The notes: generated by a model from the sequence alone, not told the origin. DNA of 64,000 bases from Chiridota heheva (GCA_020152595.1 JAIGNY010001587.1:1480001-1544000), one strand, 5' to 3'. Positions 1-35,744 are shown, counted from the stretch's first letter. Translations and numbers: made by a program.

Positions 1-2258
1 TGTGTTCCTGGGCGACCTTGGTGTTTTTGTTATGTACATAAATTTTGATAGCCAAAAATAATCATTCTAATGGGTGAAGCAAACTTTGAACAAAGAATTA
101 ACCATAGCAACAACCATCTTCTAGCAGGAAGATTAGGGAAAGAATTTTAAATAATCAACTGTTTTTAAGCGTTTGACTGTTTGAGCTGTGCATCCCAAGC
201 ATAAATATATCATGTATTTAAAATTCCTCAATCAAACTACAATCAGCATGCAAAACTGTTACTACAAACTTCAAAGACTGACCTTTTCAGACTTTGAAAC
301 CAATATTGTTATTTTTCCAATGACATTTAATTATATTTATAGCGTTTTCAAGGGGCCATTGAACTTTAGACGCTTGTGGACCTTATCGAACTATGGAAAA
401 CTATGCAAACATGATTCAATGCCCTGCTTTAAACATTATTCATTTTTCATCATACTGTTTCATCAATTTGTCTAATTAACTCCTCTCCTTAATTACAGTT
501 TCCAATGTAAATATGTACGAGATCATAAAATTAAACAATGCTCTCCCTCATAAACCCTTTCATTGATTTAATTAGAGTGTTACTGTATTTTGAACATTCA
601 TAATAGCGCACAGCTTAGATGATTGTACTTACAATGGGCTACAGTGTTCAGCACGATTGGCTGTGAACACTTGAGTTTGCAATCATGAAAACTGAACCAG
701 CATGTTATGCTTCACCTCCCCCGCCTGAGCTAGGATATTTCTTAGTCAAGCAACCGAACATCGTAATGATATTTACTCCTCCCTCTCCCTCCCTCCACCC
801 CAAAAAAGAGATAACTTTTAAGGTGACATCTCCGCGATAATAATGTATGGAAGCTTTACGATTAGCGCGTCTTGAATGGAGGTGTAAGGATTAGATCCGA
901 TATACATATTCTTTTTTGTGGAGATACGTATAACGTTTCATACATTCGTGTATAGATGGCAGCATTGTGAATAGATGGCAGCATTGTAATTTTAAGAAAA
1001 GTAATGTCACATTATACTTGCGACATTCTATTCTAACACGCTTATTGATTGAGGTATGTAAATATATCGATCAATCAAAAACAAAAACTTATATATAAAT
1101 TGAAACATATATAAAACAATACAAAAAATTCAAGTAATGCAAAGAACTAAAGTAAGAATATGTCTTTAAGATTTAAGAAGGCACGAAATTGTCATGATAA
1201 AAGCGTATTGTAATTCGCACTAAGCTGGCAGCAGAAACTGTTCAAAAATCGGGCAGATTATTGTTTTATGTGGGGACAAGGAGAGAGTGTGGTCCCATCG
1301 AATATGAAGACTAGTATTTACGGCTTACGAAATCGATGGTGACATATTAGGTTTTATTCGAGGGAGATCTAGAATAACATAATAATATACACGTTTATTT
1401 TTGTCTGTCCCTTTTATCACCTTGTTTGTTAAGAATAGTCGTATATAAGCAATAGACAATCTGTTTTCACAACGTAATTTTGACGTTTCTGTAAGATTGG
1501 ATTATTTAATTGTAATTCATAATTAAAATTGTGAACGTATGGCGCACTTCTAGAATGAGAAATATCAAGTTACAATTTACAATCGAAATATAATATATAA
1601 TAGTCTCAAGTTTCTACAATTAGTAGATGTTTTTTACTTCACCCCATCTCGATGTGATGATTGAGTTATGAGCAATGTGGAATTTATGTGGGGAAGAGCA
1701 AACTCAACAATACATTTTGACAATGCGTTCGTGTATATTAAGAAAATCAAGTGCTTTGAAAAATAAACATGTTTTATGGGTGTATAATCCGATGTCTTGA
1801 AAGTCGAACTCTGATAAAGGAAAAACTAAGTAAGTAAATGCATCATAATCAGCTGGTAAATTTCATACCATGTTCTACTGGACACTTTGCTTGTTGGTAT
1901 CGAGCCTCTGCAGATTATCTACACTCATTTTCATTGTCATTCAACTGTCATGAATACATTTAATCAAAAAGAAACTTTAAATTATTAGTGTCAAAAGGGA
2001 AAGGGTTTTAATGATCTTATTAGATGAATATCACATGATATATAACATGATAAGGTTGTTACTCTCAAACAAGTGTGTAGTTACAGAAATGCAAAGGAAC
2101 TGATAAGTGAATATTTACCTGATATATTATATCAGTAAACTTGTAAATGAGGCCACAATGAGTACTTGCTGGTTTAAAACTATGTCAATGATTCACATCA
2201 GACGATAGTCCGGCAGTGACAGCGCAAATGTTCATTATTGATATTCCTAGTTTCATAG
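1..2258. other. AT-rich intergenic DNA, no gene recognised
   Basis: Both strands carry only short open frames without recognisable domains or convincing splice-linked exons. A 15-base word (AGATGGCAGCATTGT) occurs twice in direct succession near 953-988. Nothing else was identified. Confidence 0.5.
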
Positions 2259-2298
2259 GGTTGAGAGTGAAAAGACAGATCTCTTTTCACTCTTAACC
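2259..2298. repeat. Long near-perfect hairpin
   Basis: The arms 2259-2275 and 2282-2298 are 17 bases each and pair with a single mismatch around a 6-base loop (CAGATC). The function is unknown. It could be a small foldback remnant; the stem is shorter than a typical microRNA precursor. Confidence 0.6.
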
Positions 2299-3380
2299 AA
2301 ATGAGGACATAAGAAAGGTAAATCAGTTTAGAGTAAAACTTAAGTGGTGCGTGCTTAACATCAAATTGGTTCATATGGCGCCATGCACTTAGTAATGAAT
2401 GTCATGATAAAACATTACGGAGAGAAGATTTGGGATAACAAATCTGCCGCTGTCATGGCGTTTATTTTGATGATACACATAGTAGGTAAAATTGCGTAAG
2501 GCAGTGAGACATGTTTTGCATTTTATTAATCATGGAAAACAATAAATACGAACAAGTTGGTTGATAATTTGACCCTTTCTCCATTTATTTTCAATTCGTA
2601 GCCTAATTATTCCAGAAAATATGTATTTTTACGATTTCATATGCTAAAGGAGCTCTCGTCAAGGGAATTTTGATCGCAGCTTTAATTTTTGATTCTTGTA
2701 TCGTTGACAAAATATTTAAGTATTCATAAAAATTAAACATTCATATTAAAGGTTTTCAGTACTACCGCGTGCCAGAAAAGTGTGTTCGAATATTCTACAG
2801 ACTCAAGAAAGTAGGCCTCAATTTTTCGGCCGCCAGCTCTTCTAAATTGCGCTTGGCTGTATTGATAGAATTACATGTAGATCTTTGACATAGGTTCAAC
2901 TTACAATTTCATCAATTTTGCATGAATTCAGCCTTTTTGTCGAAGGTTGCGATACCTTCGAGATCGAGAAAAAAACTGCTGAACCTCTTTAACTGAGTGA
3001 AACTATTGGAAGTTTTTAAAAATTAATTCTACAATAAGTTCTACATTTTTGATCAATTTAAAACCATAAAACAGTGAAGTAATCCTAGTTGTCGATGGTT
3101 GAATTCGATAGTCTAAGAGTGACTGAATTAATAGATTTACTTCAACATCTTGCTTATCACGTCATACAGATTGTACATATATTTATTTTACACAACTAGC
3201 TACTTCTTTTAAGTGATTATGTTTAGAACTAAGGATTCTATTTTTCTTCCTACAGTAATTAAAGATTCTCATATCATGAGCTTAATATTAACTAAGCGTA
3301 TAAGTACTAGTTTGTCTAGCTTTAGATTTGTATCGCCAATATCAAAAAGGAATGAAACAATAAATGATAATACCCATACA

Positions 3381-4659
3381 CTCTTAGAAAAAAGGGTTCT
3401 AGCTTGTCCTGTGTTTGGAAGCTTCGCGGGTTATTCAAGGATTATTTCTAAGAGTTACTTAGAACAAAAAGATTCCAATTTGTCACGTATTTGGAACCTT
3501 CTCAGGTTATTCAAGGATTATTTCTAAGAGTTACTTAGAACAAAAAGATTCCAACTTGTCACGTATTTGGAACCTTCTCGGGTTTCAAGGATTATTTCTA
3601 AGAGTTACTTAGCACAAAAAGGTTCCAACTTGTCACGTATTTGGAACCTTCTCAGGTTATTCAAGGTTTATTTCTAAGAGTTACTTAGAACAAAAAGGTT
3701 TCAACTTGTTACGTATTTGGAACCTTCTCGGGTTATTCAAGGATTATTTCTAAGAGTTACTTAGAATAAAAAGCTTCCAACTTGTTACGTATTTGGAACC
3801 TTCTCGTGTTATTCAAGGATTATTTCTAAGAGTTACTTAGAACAAAAAGCTTCCAACTTGTTACGTATTTGGAACCTTCTCGGGTTATTCAAGGATTATT
3901 TCTAAGAGTTACTTAGAACAAAAGGTTCCAACTTGTTACGTTTTTGGAACCTTCTCGTGTTATTCAAGGATTATTTCTAAGAGTTACTTAAAACAAAAAG
4001 GTTCCAATTTGTCACGTGTTTGGAACCTTCTCAGGTTATTCAAGGATTATTTCTAAGAGTTACTTAGAACAAAAAGATTCCAACTTGTCACGTATTTGGA
4101 ACCTTCTCGGGTTTCAAGGATTATTTCTAAGAGTTACTTAGCACAAAAAGGTTCCAACTTGTCACGTATTTGGAACCTTCTCAGGTTATTCAAGGTTTAT
4201 TTCTAAGAGTTACTTAGAACAAAAAGGTTTCAACTTGTTACGTATTTGGAACCTTCGGTTATTCAAGGATTATTTCTAAGAGTTACTTAGAATAAAAAGC
4301 TTCCAACTTGTTACGTATTTGGAACCTTCTCGTGTTATTCAAGGATTATTTCTAAGAGTTACTTAGAACAAAAAGCTTCCAACTTGTTACGTATTTGGAA
4401 CCTTCTCGGGTTATTCAAGGATTATTTCTAAGAGTTACTTAGAACAAAAGGTTCCAACTTGTTACGTTTTTGGAACCTTCTCGTGTTATTCAAGGATTAT
4501 TTCTAAGAGTTACTTAAAACAAAAAGGTTCCAATTTGTCACGTGTTTGGAATCTTCTCGGGTTATTCAAGAACTATTTCTAAGAGTTATGTAGGAAAAAA
4601 GGTTCTTAGCTTGTTCGTTATTTGGAACCTTCTTTTCTCTAGAGCCTTTGTTCTAAGAG
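3381..4659. repeat. Satellite of about 76-bp hairpin-bearing units with imperfect inverted ends
   Basis: About 16 head-to-tail units of roughly 76 bp lie here. A typical unit holds two dyads: TTCTAAG-AGTTA-CTTAGAA (7-bp stem, 5-base loop) and AAGGTTCCAA, 12 bases, then TTGGAACCTT (10-bp stem). Diagnostic variants (AGCACAAAAA at 3611 and 4140, AGAATAAAAA at 3763 and 4289) recur at 526-529 bp, so a block of seven units was duplicated as a higher-order repeat. The left edge (CTCTTAGAAAAAAGG at 3381) and the reverse complement of the right edge (4637-4659, CTCTTAGAACAAAGG) resemble each other, as expected for a foldback or MITE-type element with an expanded core. The open frame across the first units is a by-product of the repeat. 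Confidence 0.9.
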
Positions 4660-4669
4660 CCTGCACTGT

Positions 4670-6714
4670 GTATATTCAAATATAAAAACAAAGCAGGAAT
4701 GCCACTCTGTAGTTTATTGCTTAGCATTAATCAACGTGCAAATAATATCTAAGCGAAGCATAATGACCCAGAAGTAGCTGTTTGGATTGTGTTATTGATA
4801 ACAACAGAAAAAATGGCATACTTTGTAAATTAATCAACTGTTTTTACAGGAAACACGATATAAAATGTATCATTTAAATACAATTACTTAACCTCTGCCC
4901 TTTGACGTTTAAGTGACATGTTATCTTGCGTGGGACGTACCTTCACATCACCATTCATCTACCTGCCATCTAACAATACAATAACACTTATTGCTTTCCC
5001 AGTAAATGTGGCAAAATGTGCTATTATTATTTGATCTGACCTTAAAGAGCAAATGTACAGCACTCTCATCAACCCACTACGTAGCAACCCTCCACGAATC
5101 CAATTGAACTTTTTCCAGGACACGCGACCGACCAAAATGTACTGTTTGAAATGAATTATTTGACATCTGACCTTTGACCTTTAGGGTATATGACCCATAT
5201 TGTGCGGGACATGAATTCACATCATCCATACTATCCTATTAAGTTTGAACTTGATAACTTGTACTGCTTTCTCATAAGACGTGACACAAACATTTTGTGT
5301 ACACCAACATATTCACACACCCACCCACAAAGAGTGAATACAATACATCATACGAATACAATATTTATGCTGTGATGAGGTAATCAAACTACTTTTCCCA
5401 AATCGTCACAAGAGGATATGATATATAGTTGTGTCTTTATCCGGTGAAAGGAAAAGCATCATATAATGTAATTTTTACTGGTATTAGGCAAGTGACTTTC
5501 CCCGTCCTTTACCACCACCATGAGAATAAACACTTATACATATTCACTATCCTATATATGTACGCAACAATCTGACACTGATGCAAAGTGAACCAACTCG
5601 TTCAGTCTATGCCTATGTTTCCAAAAGGTAGCTACAAAACGTGCATAGCGCCTCGATTTAAAGCGACTGACACCTAATTTCAGCATTTTTTACATTGTCC
5701 GAAATATATAGCTTAAAATATAAATCCCACCTACATCAATTAAGTATTGGCCATTTTACAGATTTACCATTTTCTGCAACCATATGCAACTGTTATCTGG
5801 CTCTGCATTGCCTTACCCGTTTTTATTATTTCATCCATTCTCAGTGTCACTATGCATGACGGACAGCCGTGTTTCTAAAACTTTACCATAACCGCTATCA
5901 ATATTTGTATGGGGTGAATGTTCTAAAAGTAGTTTTCGTCTAAATTAAAAGCGAACAATTATGTTATGATATAAAAATCTTGGTCATGCTTTACTGTATG
6001 ATAGATTTTACATTATATCAAATATTCTTTCAGTTAGTAGGCGGAAACGAAAGAAACTATTTTCACTGTGAACATCTCTTTTGCATGTATATAAATATTT
6101 TTGGTGCCTCGAATACTTTAAGTCTGAAATAGTGTAGTAATTAAACTGCCATGAAAAAGTTGAATTAAATATATGACTTTAAACCAATCGTATTTGTGTA
6201 TGGTTGTATCATAGAAAGTGTCCAGCGAATGTAGCAAGTTGAAAGAAACAGTAAATTGTGATTCTCATATATAGTAAAGAATAATCGCATCCTGCACAAA
6301 GGATTATCCATTTGAATCAATTAAATCGATTTAGGGGGATAAAGGTCATAATTATTACTTTAGGGAATTTTTCAAGAACAAAACAGGTAAATATTTTCTA
6401 GAAATTGCGAATATAATTTACTGATTTCTTTCTTCCGTTCACTTTTTGGCACTGAGCTTATACATACAAGATACTAAAAAGCGTGTCTACATTTGATTCT
6501 ACACCCGTCAAAGCTGAGTCCATTTCACGCCAATTTAAAAGTTCAAACATACATCAAAAGGTGACACAAGTAATCTACTATACAAAGGGACTTCCCTCCA
6601 TGTTTCCTTGAACGTCTGTTCTCGATAAACTCAGGCCTAAATGTGACCTCGTTGGCTTAGAGAATTTACTAATTGGTTAGTTCCTACATCTATTGTTTTT
6701 CACGGTTTAAATTT
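4670..6714. other. Intergenic DNA, nothing recognised
   Basis: No coding exon, RNA gene or strong repeat was recognised in this AT-rich stretch. Confidence 0.4.
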
Positions 6715-8125
6715 AAAGCTACTTCGCATTACAAATAGCAATCACTGTGATATGATTCAAAATTTCCTTTGATTTAGACAGAAAATAAAGGAGTTTGTGC
6801 GTCATCGGATCAGAAATGGGAAAAGGGGAAGAATCATATTATAATCTGTATATAGCACAATTTCTGTTACCGATTTGAATAATATCTAATTATCTGATTA
6901 TATACTACACAAACGTACTTAATCATGATAAATGAATGAGGGTCACCTCAACCCGATTCCTAAAGATGGACAATCGATTGAATTAAAATGCTCGAGGGAT
7001 CATATCTTTGGCTCTAAAGATCATCTCTTTGGCTGTAGAGATCATCTATTTGGCTCTAGAGATCACCTCTTTGGCTCTAGAGATCATCTCTTTGAATATT
7101 CCTATAATTGATGGTTGTCTTTCAATTGAAACCTAGAAATAAAAATAACAAATTAACAAAAAAAACAAAAGTACACAAACTTTCAATACTGTTTTAAAGA
7201 ATACAAGCTTGAAATTCTCATTTAATAAGAAATGAATCTACAAACAAAATGTGATAATAGCCTGTTTTAAGTAAGTCTTGAAGAAATGAATCGGTCGTCA
7301 ATAACGGTAAAGGTTACGCTTTACACATTTGCATTTCAAGAACTCGTTGATCATGTGTTGAAGTGCGTTTTAAGTCACATTGAGTGCCAGGGGTCAAATG
7401 TTTTTCTTATATTCATAAACCACCACCATTCTACAAGTCATATAACCCATTTCTCAACTTTGGAGCACCTCGAAAGTATCTTAGTTTCAACTGTTCTCCT
7501 TTTAATATCTATCAACCTCGCAGTCTTTGAATCACCCAAATAGCTGTATAGGTTTGGTTTAACTGTCTCTCTGTACAATTCCATTCCGTCAACTATTGTT
7601 TTTATGGTGAATTTTGCTACTTCGCATTAGAAAAACAATCATTGTGATATAATTCAAAATTTCCCTGGATTTAGACAGAAAATATAATAGTTTTGCGTCA
7701 TCGGATCAGAAATGGGAAAAGGGGAAGAATTATATTCTAATCTGTATATAACACAAATTCTGTTACCGATTTTAATAACATCTAATGATCTAAATAAAAA
7801 TTACAAAGTAAGAATGGCTTTTCAAAAGTACACATACTTTTAATTCTGTTTTTAAGAATACACGCTTAAAAATCTCATTTAATAAGTTTGAAGTGAATCT
7901 ACAAAAAATGTGATAATATTAGCCAATTACCAGTAACTCTTGAAGAAATGAATTGGTTGTCAATAACGGTGTAGGTTACGCTTTACAACCTTTCTGAAGC
8001 AATACAACCCATTTATTTACTTTGGAGCACCTGCAAAGTATCTTAGTTTCAACGTTCTCCTTTCACTTTTTACCAACCTCGCAGTCTTTGAATCACTCAT
8101 ATAGGCTCAACTGTATCTCTGTACT
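6715..8125. repeat. Diverged tandem duplication of about 0.9 kb
   Basis: Three blocks near 6778-6890, 7275-7320 and 7440-7545 recur in the same order and orientation near 7675-7790, 7935-7985 and 8005-8105. Shared words include CGTCATCGGATCAGAAATGG and CCTCGCAGTCTTTGAATCAC. The second copy is shorter and has small indels. No protein is conserved between the copies, so this looks like a non-coding segmental duplication. Confidence 0.85.
6996..7098. repeat. Minisatellite, 21-bp unit, about 5 copies
   Basis: A unit close to ATCATCTCTTTGGCTCTAGAG repeats about five times with a few substitutions. It lies inside the first copy of the 0.9-kb duplication and is absent from the second. Confidence 0.8.
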
Positions 8126-8129
8126 TTTT

Positions 8130-9420
8130 GATGACACCTTTTTTACAAAATAAGAGAACTTGGACCCTAAAATGTAAATATCTACAAAAGCGATGGACAT
8201 ATCTACTGATGAACAATTTTTTTTGACTATATAGAGAATGCGTGAGGGTTTTACTTTAATTGTAATACTCATATTGTGACGTTCTTAGTTTGATACGGCA
8301 AACGATAAAGCGGAGATAAAATATATTTATATCTTCTTGCTGACATTTATCAAATTTTTCAACACGATATAAGAAAACAAAACCAGACGTGGTAAATGGC
8401 CGTCCGTACAAAGTAAAATAGGAACGTAGAAGATTGTGATACGACTGAAGGCCAAAGTAACTTTCTCCGGTAAACTAAAGCAACGGCCCACACGAGAAGT
8501 TATATTCAAAGACTTTTAACTTGGATGAAGATATAATAAAAGTAGCTCGAGCCGGTTGCGTAATATACTTGACAATCAAGGATGCATATAAAACTCATTG
8601 TTAAAATATTTCCCAAAATTTAGTGGTGAGAGAGTAAAAGTAGACAACTTACTCTTTTTTATTGGTTGTTTTTTATTAAATAATGTGGCATGATGGTGAC
8701 TTTTTGAAGGCAATCTCCTCCCAATGTCATAGCCAGGTCATTTGATAGATGTTTATGTCAAAGTGTCTTGTACGGTCTAGGTGTATGCGAACATGAAATT
8801 CTGAACCACATATTCACAAACCAATTATATGCATCATATAATGGATATTGCCATAGATTACTTCAGTTCCTCTCTCTCTCTTTAATGTCTCATCATCATT
8901 GTATATTGTCGTCTGGCATATTCGAGTTAACTAAAACAAGATCGCCCACATTCATCTCACAAACAGGAAGCCAGCTCTTCCTATGAGATGCGTGGATATC
9001 GCATTAACTCTAATGATGACATAGGTTTCTTCTCCTTATTCCAATAATGAGAAGAGAAAAGCATACACATGGAATGCAATGAATTATGTATATTCTCCTA
9101 TCATTCAAAATGTCGCCTAAACCAAGTTAAAGCTGTATCTGAGACAGACAAATTGGTAAACAACATGTAGTTGTCATACCACGGTTTTATCTTACATTAC
9201 AATTTTATGTAAAAATATACAAGAGAATAAGGAAGGGTACGCAGTACTATCGTTATATGATTAGCCTACTCTATTTGACTGGTGCCTTTCTGGCTTGCAA
9301 CAGATATGAAGTCTTATCGAGTTTATTAACTGGAAATTCGGTTTTACAACTATTTTAAAGAAACATATTTGTGCCATCCAACTGCACAATATGTGCACGT
9401 TTAAAAGAACATATACAATT
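8130..9420. other. Intergenic DNA, nothing recognised
   Basis: Only short unsupported open frames are seen on either strand. Confidence 0.4.
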
Positions 9421-9427
9421 TATCTAG

Positions 9428-9652
9428 GGCCGAATTAATACATCATGAAGCCCTAAGCTGAATAATCTTAAGAGGCCCCCTGAAAAATAAATTATATTTT
9501 TTGCAGCAGGAAATTGGTGTATCGATGTCGATATAGCGATAATACGAAACCGACTGCCATTTTTCTTCACTTCTTTTTCTTTTAAGTATCAAATGAGGGC
9601 CCCTTTTGACAAGAAGCCCTCAGCTATAGCTTAATTAGTTTGTGCCTAAATT
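9428..9652. mobile_element. Possible decayed MITE
   Basis: The left edge (AGGGCCGAATTAAT, then GAAGCCCTAAGCTGA) resembles the reverse complement of the right edge (AGGCACAAACTAATTAAG, then GCTGAGGGCTTCT). The similarity is patchy and I see no target-site duplication, so this is tentative. Confidence 0.3.
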
Positions 9653-9762
9653 CATCATTGAATCTACCTTTTCTTAATATTTAATATTTCTGTATGTATG
9701 GATCAGATCAGATCGATCACGGCAGTCAACGTTCTACTGACAATTTGTTTGTTTGTATCTAT

Positions 9763-9967
<205 letters not shown>

Positions 9968-10471
9968 GTACTACCGTGTTAAGGTTTTGTTATTTTGTTA
10001 ATCCATCGACTTCAAGGATCATTTTAAGGAACATATGGTATTTTCATATCTGTCAACGATCTTAAAATATCTGACCTTTCTTGCAATATAAAACCATTAC
10101 AAGCAGGAAGTAATTATACAAGTCAGTCTGTCACTATGTGAACATCAACTAGCACTGTCCCACACTATTTTATCGAATCCCGTGGTGAAAAGTTCTTGAC
10201 AACCTCGTGCTTCCGAATATGAAATTAATTAATTTCCTGTAATTAATGAAACGTATTTATCTCTTGCCTACGGCTCAGAAAGTGTTATGAGGAAATGAAA
10301 CAGTCTGGTTGCATATTCATAGAAACGCAAGAATGAACAGATGCCTCAAGAATTTCTCATTTGTAGTTTGACTTTCTCTCGGAGCTGGCTCCATAGAGAT
10401 CATTTTGGACCGCGGGTCGGTTCCTGCCAACTTTGTCAATACAGATTTGTATTTTGTATACTTTATTTATC

Positions 10472-30931
<20,460 letters not shown>

Positions 30932-31379
30932 ATTTAGTCACATAACAAGTAGATTCGATAACAGTAGCATTCAGGCGAAACGATGTTGTTGAAAGGAACG
31001 AGGATCGTTAAGAACAGATGTGCGGATTACTGTGTACTATTAGATTAGTAGGAATATGTGTGTGACATATAGTCTTGTAGGCTAGCAGTGACTTAAAGAG
31101 AGTACTTCTTGAACAATTCTTGGTCCTCTGAATGTAGGAGCATACACATATCTTACAAAGTATACTGACTTGATTTTCACAGAGAAAAATTTAAGATAAG
31201 GATTTAAAATGACGTAATAATATTTAAAAATTAATAAGGTAATAACAAATATAAGATTTTTACTATAATAAGCAAATCTTATAGTTGTTTCTATTCTCTT
31301 TCCAATCGTTTTATCAGTTTGTAAAGGGTTATAAAATCAAATGATATTACTACGATTTAATCCATGCAGAAACATGTAA

Positions 31380-32559
31380 ACAGTCAAGGGTGTGGTTTCG
31401 TGATGATGTTTTTCTTGAGTTAAAATGAAAAATAGGAGCTGTTTATTGCTTTGCTAAATAAACATTTTAAATTAAACCATTTGCACAAAATCTAAAGCTC
31501 GCTAAATAACACGTAAATAAAAGGCAGGACTAGATTGTTTATCTTATTATACAATTTAGAATCAAATCCGTGATATCGATTTTATTTCTTTTCTTGTATT
31601 TTTTGATATTATTTTTGATAGCGCATCTTTGAATTGAGTGACGGCGAATTCAATCAATTGTCTACCTTTTATCTATAATATAAACTATTACGATATGTTT
31701 CTGAGTTAAAATAAAAAAGGAGCTGTTTATTGCCAGCTTTCGTGTTTAACGTGGACGAAAATATACAATACAATTTAATCATTTTGGATTCGTCTAAATA
31801 GTTGCGCACATACAAACAAGTCAATCAATCACCATTGAGGAAGTGACGTTAATAGCATGTATTATGTACCAGCGGGGGCGAAGAAATTTTCTTGAGATGA
31901 GAGTCTCCCTTTCTGTCTTTACGGAAACAGGAAACCCATTTGCACAAAATTTTAATCTCGTTACAGGACACATAATGGCAGAATTAGATTACTTACTAAC
32001 CCTTTGAAACATTACAGCATAAACTTGCCATCAACATCGTTTAAAATTGTTGAATTTCCACGCCTAAATTCGTGTTATTATGCAAATTAAAGTCCAACCT
32101 GTGAAATCAGTTTAATTTCTTATGATGTTATCAATTATGTTTTCGATATTATTTACAATGTTATAGAAGAGGCTTATTCCGGCGGGCGAGAATGTTTTTT
32201 TTCGGTGCATTTTTGGTATAATCTACAATGTATTTGAATCCTGACTATATTTTCTTTTTAGTGACATCTCACTGTTAAGGTTGGTTATATACCAATCACT
32301 TATAAATCCTATTGGATATTTTTAAATCTGTTTTTGTATTGATGCTTTAAGCTATTTTGTCACCCATGTTGTAAGGTAAAAAGTGCCATAATAGATTATC
32401 TTGTTCTTGACTAAATAAAGAGGCTCGTTCTGGCAGCGACATTATTTTTGCTATTATCTTCATTACTATTTTTTGATATAATCTACAATATCTCCGTATT
32501 AAATAGGCATATTAACGGCAGCAAAGGGCATTTGAATTTCACTTCACTTCTAATCAAAA

Positions 32560-32560
<1 letters not shown>
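31380..32560. repeat. Decayed tandem duplications downstream of carbonic anhydrase
   Basis: Blocks recur with heavy divergence: GGAGCTGTTTATTGC near 31435 and 31720, CATTTGCACAAAAT near 31480 and 31940, and TATTTTTTGATAT-like words near 31600 and 32470. No coding content. AATAAA at 31457-31462 could serve as the carbonic anhydrase poly(A) signal, but this is unproven. Confidence 0.5.
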
Positions 32561-34266
<1,706 letters not shown>

Positions 34267-34854
34267 GGTAGGTCACTTTCTAACAAAACTTTCGAAAAGT
34301 ATATGAAAATTCCGTTTTTGACCACTCCCGAATCTTATTTACATTTTTGACTCAACTCACATTTGCTGGAAACTCCCTTCTTCGTTTATAAGCGAAAGTA
34401 TTTCTTTTTTTTTTCTGATGAGATGTACAAACGATGGATTTTCTACCGACATTACAGTCATGACAGTGTAAAAGCCCAACAATTTGCTGCAAACCAATTA
34501 AAGTGCTGCTTCTTTGTGAAACATCGCAACGTTTCTTTGGTTAAACCCGTGGCTACACATATGGCAGGGGGTTACTTAGTGTGTATTCTAAAAACAAACA
34601 AGAGGTTCTGATCACGGTAGAAAATAACCATCTTTTGCTATAAAGTATTGGAAACCAAATAAAATTCAATAACAAAGAAATAATTTTATTAAGGTATGAA
34701 AAATCTTTTCTTTTTAAGCACTTTCCACCTGGGGCCAAGTTGCGGAAAATATTTAACAGAAACACACTAAAAGTAAGTTATAGCTGCATGAAGAACATGA
34801 AATAGATCATTAAATCTCATAACGCCCCTAAAAAACAAAAAAACAGAAAAACCT

Positions 34855-35275
34855 GTAATTGCAGAGACAAAACTTCTTGCCCCTACGCAGGAATTGCCTC
34901 GTGAGCGCCGTTGTAAACAAGGCCGCAGTCATTTCTGGCAGCAATAACTGTATCAGGTCATACATTGGACTCGCCGGCGGGGACTTTAAGACTAGATATA
35001 ATAACCACACTAAGTCATTCAGAAACAAGAAATATGAAAAGGAAACCGAACTGTCAAAATATATATGGGATTTGAAGAGACAAAATACACCATACTCAAT
35101 TAGATGGGATATTCTTAAGCAATCTGACACACACCAGCGAGAGTCGGGGGCATGTAATCTGTGTATAGAAGAATAGCTGGAGATGCTACGCATTGAAAGG
35201 AGATCGGATCAATAGAAGATCAGAACTAATTTCGCTGTGTCGCCATGACAACTGCAAGTACACGATTGAAGAAGA
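34855..35275 (+). pseudogene. Penelope-like element fragment (GIY-YIG end)
   Basis: Starts CNCRDKTSCPYAG, then after a one-base frame change (about 34891-34898) reads NCLVSAVVNKAAV and YIGLAGGDFKTRYNNHTKSF. It continues to GACNLCIEE and, in a third frame, NRRSELISLCRHDNCK. This order of cysteine motif, YIG motif and terminal CNLC ... LI..CRH is typical of the C-terminal endonuclease region of Penelope-like retroelements. The reverse transcriptase part is absent. At least two frame changes and stops make it a dead fragment. Confidence 0.8.
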
Positions 35276-35713
35276 AATAGCTTTTTGTCTGTTTAGTACA
35301 TTTTGATCATTCACTTGCCTGAAGATCGCTACACTGAACGTGTGTGGCGTGAACCAAAGGGTAGCAAGCATATTAATACATATGGATATGCCTATAATAA
35401 AATTGCAATGACATTTAACAATACTAGAAGCATCGAGCTTTAGCAAGTAAAGAAATGTCATGGAAAACTAACTGACTCAATTAATCTCCTAGAACAAACC
35501 ACAGTTGAAACATTTTTCCTGTGCATTATTTGTTGTTTAATTATATATGAAACACTGTATTGAGGGTGTACAAAATACACACAACCAAAACTCGATTGAG
35601 GATAGTACAACAGAAATCGACGGAATGCCACTGATAGCGAGTGGAGCGAGTGAAAAAACTTGGACGGCAGATCCAAGAAAGTCATATGTCAAGATTCATA
35701 ATTAGCTAATAAA

Positions 35714-35744
35714 TTGTGTGGCAGCCTAACAGGCTGCCACACAA
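35714..35744. repeat. Perfect 14-bp hairpin
   Basis: TTGTGTGGCAGCCT, loop AAC, then its exact reverse complement AGGCTGCCACACAA. It lies between the Penelope-like remnant and the CR1-like LINE and may mark an element end. No known RNA family is evident. Confidence 0.85.

Noticed and set aside
3213..3527. 104-residue frame running into the hairpin satellite
   Set aside because: Its C-terminal part is satellite sequence and its N-terminal part has no recognisable feature.
35714..35744. Rho-independent bacterial terminator
   Set aside because: Good stem but no T run after it, and the genome is eukaryotic.
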